Origin: an uncultured Planctomycetaceae bacterium
GTDB lineage: Bacteria; Planctomycetota; Planctomycetia; Pirellulales; Pirellulaceae
Length of the DNA: 6,380 nt
Direction of reading: 5' to 3'
Assembly (NCBI GenBank): GCA_903927685.1
Contig: CAIYOB010000319.1
Span: 1-6,380 of the forward strand
This document shows, one piece after another, positions 6,201 through 6,380 of the stretch. The notes under the pieces were generated by a model. That model saw nothing but the letters and a program-made list of their open reading frames with translations. It did not search any database and was not told the origin of the DNA. The position numbers were made by a program, and so were the translations under genes. Positions within the stretch are counted from its first letter, which is position 1; each line of letters starts with the position of its first letter.

Positions 6201-6380
6201 GCCCGGCGTGACGGAACCGGTTGGATTCCCGGTCGAGCCCGTTCCGGGCAGACTGGTGTAGGTCACGTCGGCCGTGTTTGGAATCGTCTGATTCGGCTGG
6301 ACCGCGCCGGTCAGCTCGGCGGTGAACCGGACGATTACGACGGGCGAGTTGAAATCGTCCAGCGAACGGATGGTGAGATC
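1..6380 (-). CDS. Giant surface/extracellular repeat protein: DUF11-like domains followed by SdrD B-like repeats (partial at both ends)
   Basis: One minus-strand frame, with codons at 3k to 3k+2, is open across the window from Asp at 6378-6380 to Asn at 3-5, about 2,126 residues with no stop and no frameshift. The first ~1,078 residues are DUF11-like beta-sandwich domains; the remaining ~1,048 are SdrD B-like (Cna-B-like) repeats with 'IGDRVW', 'D-x-D-x-D-G', 'YLF..LPPG.Y' and 'DFGY' motifs. Such proteins are exported and act as adhesins, stalks or cell-envelope and matrix components; the specific ligand cannot be read from the sequence. The composition is acidic and rich in Thr, Val, Gly and Asp, with one Cys (597-599) and eight Lys in my translation, all Lys in the first half. 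No membrane segment, signal peptide or catalytic enzyme domain is visible here. The start lies right of 6380 and the stop left of 1. Family assignment is confident; surface location is inferred. Confidence 0.95.
237..584 (-). repeat. SdrD B-like repeat R8
   Basis: It begins 'IGNFVWEDVNGNGVQDDG', with the loop Asp residues largely replaced by Asn. It has a Thr run ('NRTTTTDGDG'), a canonical hairpin 'FTNLPPGTYGVTV', a third site 'TGTDSNPSPSG' and the end 'LDFGFYEPVT'. It is close to R9 in both protein and DNA. Confidence 0.88.
585..965 (-). repeat. SdrD B-like repeat R7 (inserted acidic hairpin, only Cys)
   Basis: It begins 'VGNFVWDDLDGDGIQDDGEPG', the first 'GNFVW' type copy. The hairpin turn is replaced by 'NLLQDEDYDGQDAGEP' (about 756-803), an extra acidic loop. 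The third site is 'NNDATDSDNHAG'. The end reads 'DFGLCRP', with the single cysteine of the window at 597-599 where other copies have Tyr or Phe. Confidence 0.87.
966..1310 (-). repeat. SdrD B-like repeat R6
   Basis: It begins 'IGGTIWADTDADGTLEGG', with Gly for the usual Asp in 'IGD'. There is no second Asp loop ('LLDDEGNIV' instead). The hairpin is canonical: 'FSGLPNGTYTVDV'. The third site, 'GPNDNADNNSQND', is Asn-rich, and the end is 'GDFGYFVEP'. Confidence 0.85.
1311..1655 (-). repeat. SdrD B-like repeat R5 (divergent loop)
   Basis: It begins 'IGDTIFIDFDADNAFDVGEG'. The Trp is replaced by Phe, and the loop Gly after the third Asp is replaced by Asn, so the first metal loop is atypical. 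The hairpin is 'YFADLNTALDYLVVV', without the Pro-Gly turn. From here on the third acidic site changes from 'T(Y/F)D.D' to Asn-rich text ('DPNGDNNN'). The end is 'QDFGYRP'. Confidence 0.82.
1656..2060 (-). repeat. SdrD B-like repeat R4 (longest, altered hairpin)
   Basis: The start 'IGDTVWFEADADGTYEPG' has Glu replacing the first loop Asp. The second loop is 'DSDGDGTWDAGEP' (1935-1961, extending to about 1923). The usual 'LPPG.Y' hairpin is expanded to 'LPVTDGAGTDDYLVWV'. 'TFDDDG' is the third site. The spacer after 'DQDFGY' is long ('APDANRLDGENG'), giving a period of 135 residues. Confidence 0.85.
2061..2414 (-). repeat. SdrD B-like repeat R3
   Basis: The first loop is 'DTDGDGVQDPDE'. The second loop, 'DSDGDGDID' (2295-2321), is the most acidic in the array. 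'NYLFDDLPAGIYEVVV' is the hairpin, 'TGDPDGTLD' the third site and 'ADFGYRPTTT' the end. Confidence 0.88.
2415..2798 (-). repeat. SdrD B-like repeat R2
   Basis: The first loop is 'DEDADGVQD' after 'IGDRVWL'. A second loop, 'GDTNGDGTPD' (about 2679-2705), is followed by 'IATTVTGADGGYLF', and the hairpin is 'HDLPPGDYTV'. The third acidic site is 'TYDEDDG'. The end 'DFGYNWAPSSDVNSGTNAG' is a longer spacer than in other copies, which explains the 128-residue period. Confidence 0.88.
2799..3146 (-). repeat. SdrD B-like repeat R1
   Basis: It opens 'IGDRVWYDDDRDGVQD', with a fully acidic first loop at 3093-3119. 'FSGLPAGEYRV' is the canonical hairpin, 'TYDADAPFDG' the third acidic site, and 'QDFGY' the end. 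The stretch between the first loop and the hairpin has 'WGGLDGLLATPGDN' where R2 to R4 carry a second Asp loop. Confidence 0.88.
3147..3566 (-). repeat. DUF11-like domain B3 and junction to the SdrD B-like array
   Basis: About 140 residues. It begins 'VEPLLAIDKSAAPVDG' (Lys 3540-3542, the last lysine of the window reading toward the C-terminus). It has 'AITDLLADPG' (Asp 3444-3446) and a 'VPGGGNIVI' strand, and closes 'SIDNTADLDWWSLPGNTG' (Asn 3222-3224). The usual Thr or Ser after the aromatic is replaced by a second Trp. The linker is cut to about a dozen residues ending 'DADDERLGAIGD', so the A-domain entry 'NDY...' is missing and the first SdrD repeat follows directly. Confidence 0.8.
3567..4094 (-). 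repeat. DUF11-like domain A3
   Basis: About 176 residues. Motifs in order are 'VDKSV' (Lys 4062-4064), 'VTIGETVTYRMVITLPEGTT', 'LTDTLPSV' (Asp 3921-3923), 'FDFGTVTNLPDG' and 'LRNVAVLDY' (Asn 3624-3626). It is most like A1. The connection to B3 is 'DVEIVEP'. Confidence 0.8.
4095..4574 (-). repeat. DUF11-like domain B2
   Basis: About 160 residues and the most typical DUF11 copy. It opens 'VEPRITNVTKT' (Lys 4545-4547), then has 'GDVATYEVTFTNTGNGPA', 'VKDMLPAW' (Asp 4443-4445) and a 'VPAGGSVTVRY' strand. It closes 'VENEVDVTYTSLPGTG' (Asn 4245-4247). The linker repeats that of B0, including 'NPTG', 'DGERNG' and 'NDY', at protein level and largely at DNA level. Confidence 0.87.
4575..5162 (-). repeat. 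DUF11-like domain A2 (long, divergent)
   Basis: About 196 residues, the longest of the six. It has 'LSKLI' (Lys 5127-5129), 'IGEIVRYRMY', 'LRDVLPPG' (Asp 5004-5006), 'FDIGSVVNN' and 'NNQFELDY' (closing Asn 4647-4649). The extra length lies between the Asp turn and the last strands, in a Pro/Ala-rich stretch with 'AAPPPTFAF'. Compared with A1 and A3 it has lost the 'PEGTT' strand end, so it is the outlier of the A group. The only TTA leucine codon I noticed in the gene is here (4836-4838). Confidence 0.75.
5163..5639 (-). repeat. DUF11-like domain B1
   Basis: About 159 residues. It opens 'VEPVMTVAKSANPLVGDAGD' (Lys 5613-5615), a classical DUF11 first-strand pattern in which K is followed by a 'GD.(I/V)T(F/Y)' strand. 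'VLSDLIPA' gives the turn Asp (5502-5504), and 'VTNTAELDW' supplies the closing Asn (5298-5300) before 'TSLPGDPG'. Its linker lacks the 'NPTG...DGERNG' text of the B0 and B2 linkers but keeps 'ENDY'. Confidence 0.85.
5640..6119 (-). repeat. DUF11-like domain A1
   Basis: About 160 residues. The domain starts near 'LAKSI' (Lys 6087-6089), followed by 'IGEIVTYQVVLTVPEGTT' and 'VVDTVTPG' (Asp 5964-5966). It then has 'LNFGTLTN' and closes with 'DNSAAFTW' (Asn 5706-5708). The 'TIGE.VTY...T.PEGTT' strand and the 'FGT(L/V)TN' strand are shared with A3 but changed in A2. It is fused to B1 through 'VEP'. Confidence 0.8.
6120..6380 (-). repeat. DUF11-like domain B0, C-terminal part plus linker
   Basis: Only the last strands are in the window. 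They end 'IPNTADVTYTSLPGTG', so the N-x5-Y-T-SLPG closure of B domains is present (Asn at 6276-6278). The linker that follows is Gly/Pro/Ser-rich, with 'NPTG', 'DGERNG' and 'NDY'. It is nearly the same as the linker after B2 at the protein level. The front of this domain lies beyond 6380. Confidence 0.75.

Larger units (their letters stand above)
3147..6380 (-). repeat. DUF11-like super-repeat block (B0 tail, A1-B1, A2-B2, A3-B3)
   Basis: Six complete DUF11-like domains and one tail follow one another in two alternating forms. A domains carry an 'IGE(I/T)V.Y' strand and a Lys-to-Asn distance of 127 to 160 residues. B domains begin 'VEP...' and have 100 to 106 residues between the same points. 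Each B domain closes with N-x5-(W/Y)-(T/W)-'SLPG', then a Gly/Pro/Asp-rich linker leading in most cases to 'NDY'. The Leu of 'SLPG' lies at 6249-6251, 5271-5273, 4218-4220 and 3195-3197, giving super-units of 978, 1,053 and 1,023 bases, all multiples of three. The last unit runs straight into the SdrD B-like array. DUF11 domains usually form extended stalks in envelope proteins of bacteria and archaea. Confidence 0.85.

Noticed and set aside
1..6380. Promoters, terminators, riboswitches or small genes within the window
   Set aside because: The whole stretch is coding with a consistent repeat pattern and no gap, so AT-rich or hairpin-like spots inside it have no support as regulatory sites.
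1..6380. A new defence or biosynthetic system
   Set aside because: Only one gene is present, it has no enzymatic, nucleic-acid-binding or toxin motif, and its families are known structural repeats.

Overview
The whole window lies inside one very large protein-coding gene on the minus strand. Reading leftward from 6380, one frame (each codon occupies positions 3k to 3k+2) runs from edge to edge with no stop: about 2,126 codons. Its start, signal peptide, promoter and ribosome binding site lie beyond 6380; its stop and any anchoring region lie beyond position 1. There is no intergenic DNA, RNA gene, mobile element or CRISPR array. The plus-strand open frames, including one of about 1,300 codons, are shadows of this gene.

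The protein is a secreted or cell-surface type repeat protein with two blocks. Block 1 (6380 to about 3147, residues 1 to about 1078) holds the tail of one DUF11-like (TIGR01451-type, CnaA-like) domain and then six complete ones. These alternate between a longer A form and a shorter B form, giving three A+B super-units of about 326 to 351 residues. Every complete domain has a Lys near its start, an Asp in a 'D-x-(L/V/I)-(P/T)'-like turn about 32 to 47 residues later, and an Asn followed exactly six residues later by Trp or Tyr. Block 2 (about 3146 to 1) holds eight complete SdrD B-like repeats and part of a ninth, each 115 to 135 residues. Each begins 'IGDxVW' or 'IGNFVW', followed by an acidic or Asn-rich EF-hand-like loop. 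Block 2 and the end of block 1 contain no lysine over about 1,179 codons.

The two blocks appear to be stiff stalk modules stabilised in different ways: possible Lys-Asn isopeptide bonds in block 1 and Ca2+ binding in block 2. This is inferred from motifs.

The DNA is GC-rich (clearly above 60% by eye) with strong G/C preference at third codon positions; TTA and CTA are very rare. Giant proteins combining DUF11 and SdrD B-like repeats are typical of Planctomycetota, so a Pirellula- or Gemmata-like planctomycete is the best guess. Verrucomicrobiota, Chloroflexota or another GC-rich environmental bacterium cannot be excluded.

I found no multi-gene system here. The points of interest are inside this one protein: the conserved K/D/N set, the lysine-free block, the change of metal-loop type along the array, and the higher-order repeat structure.
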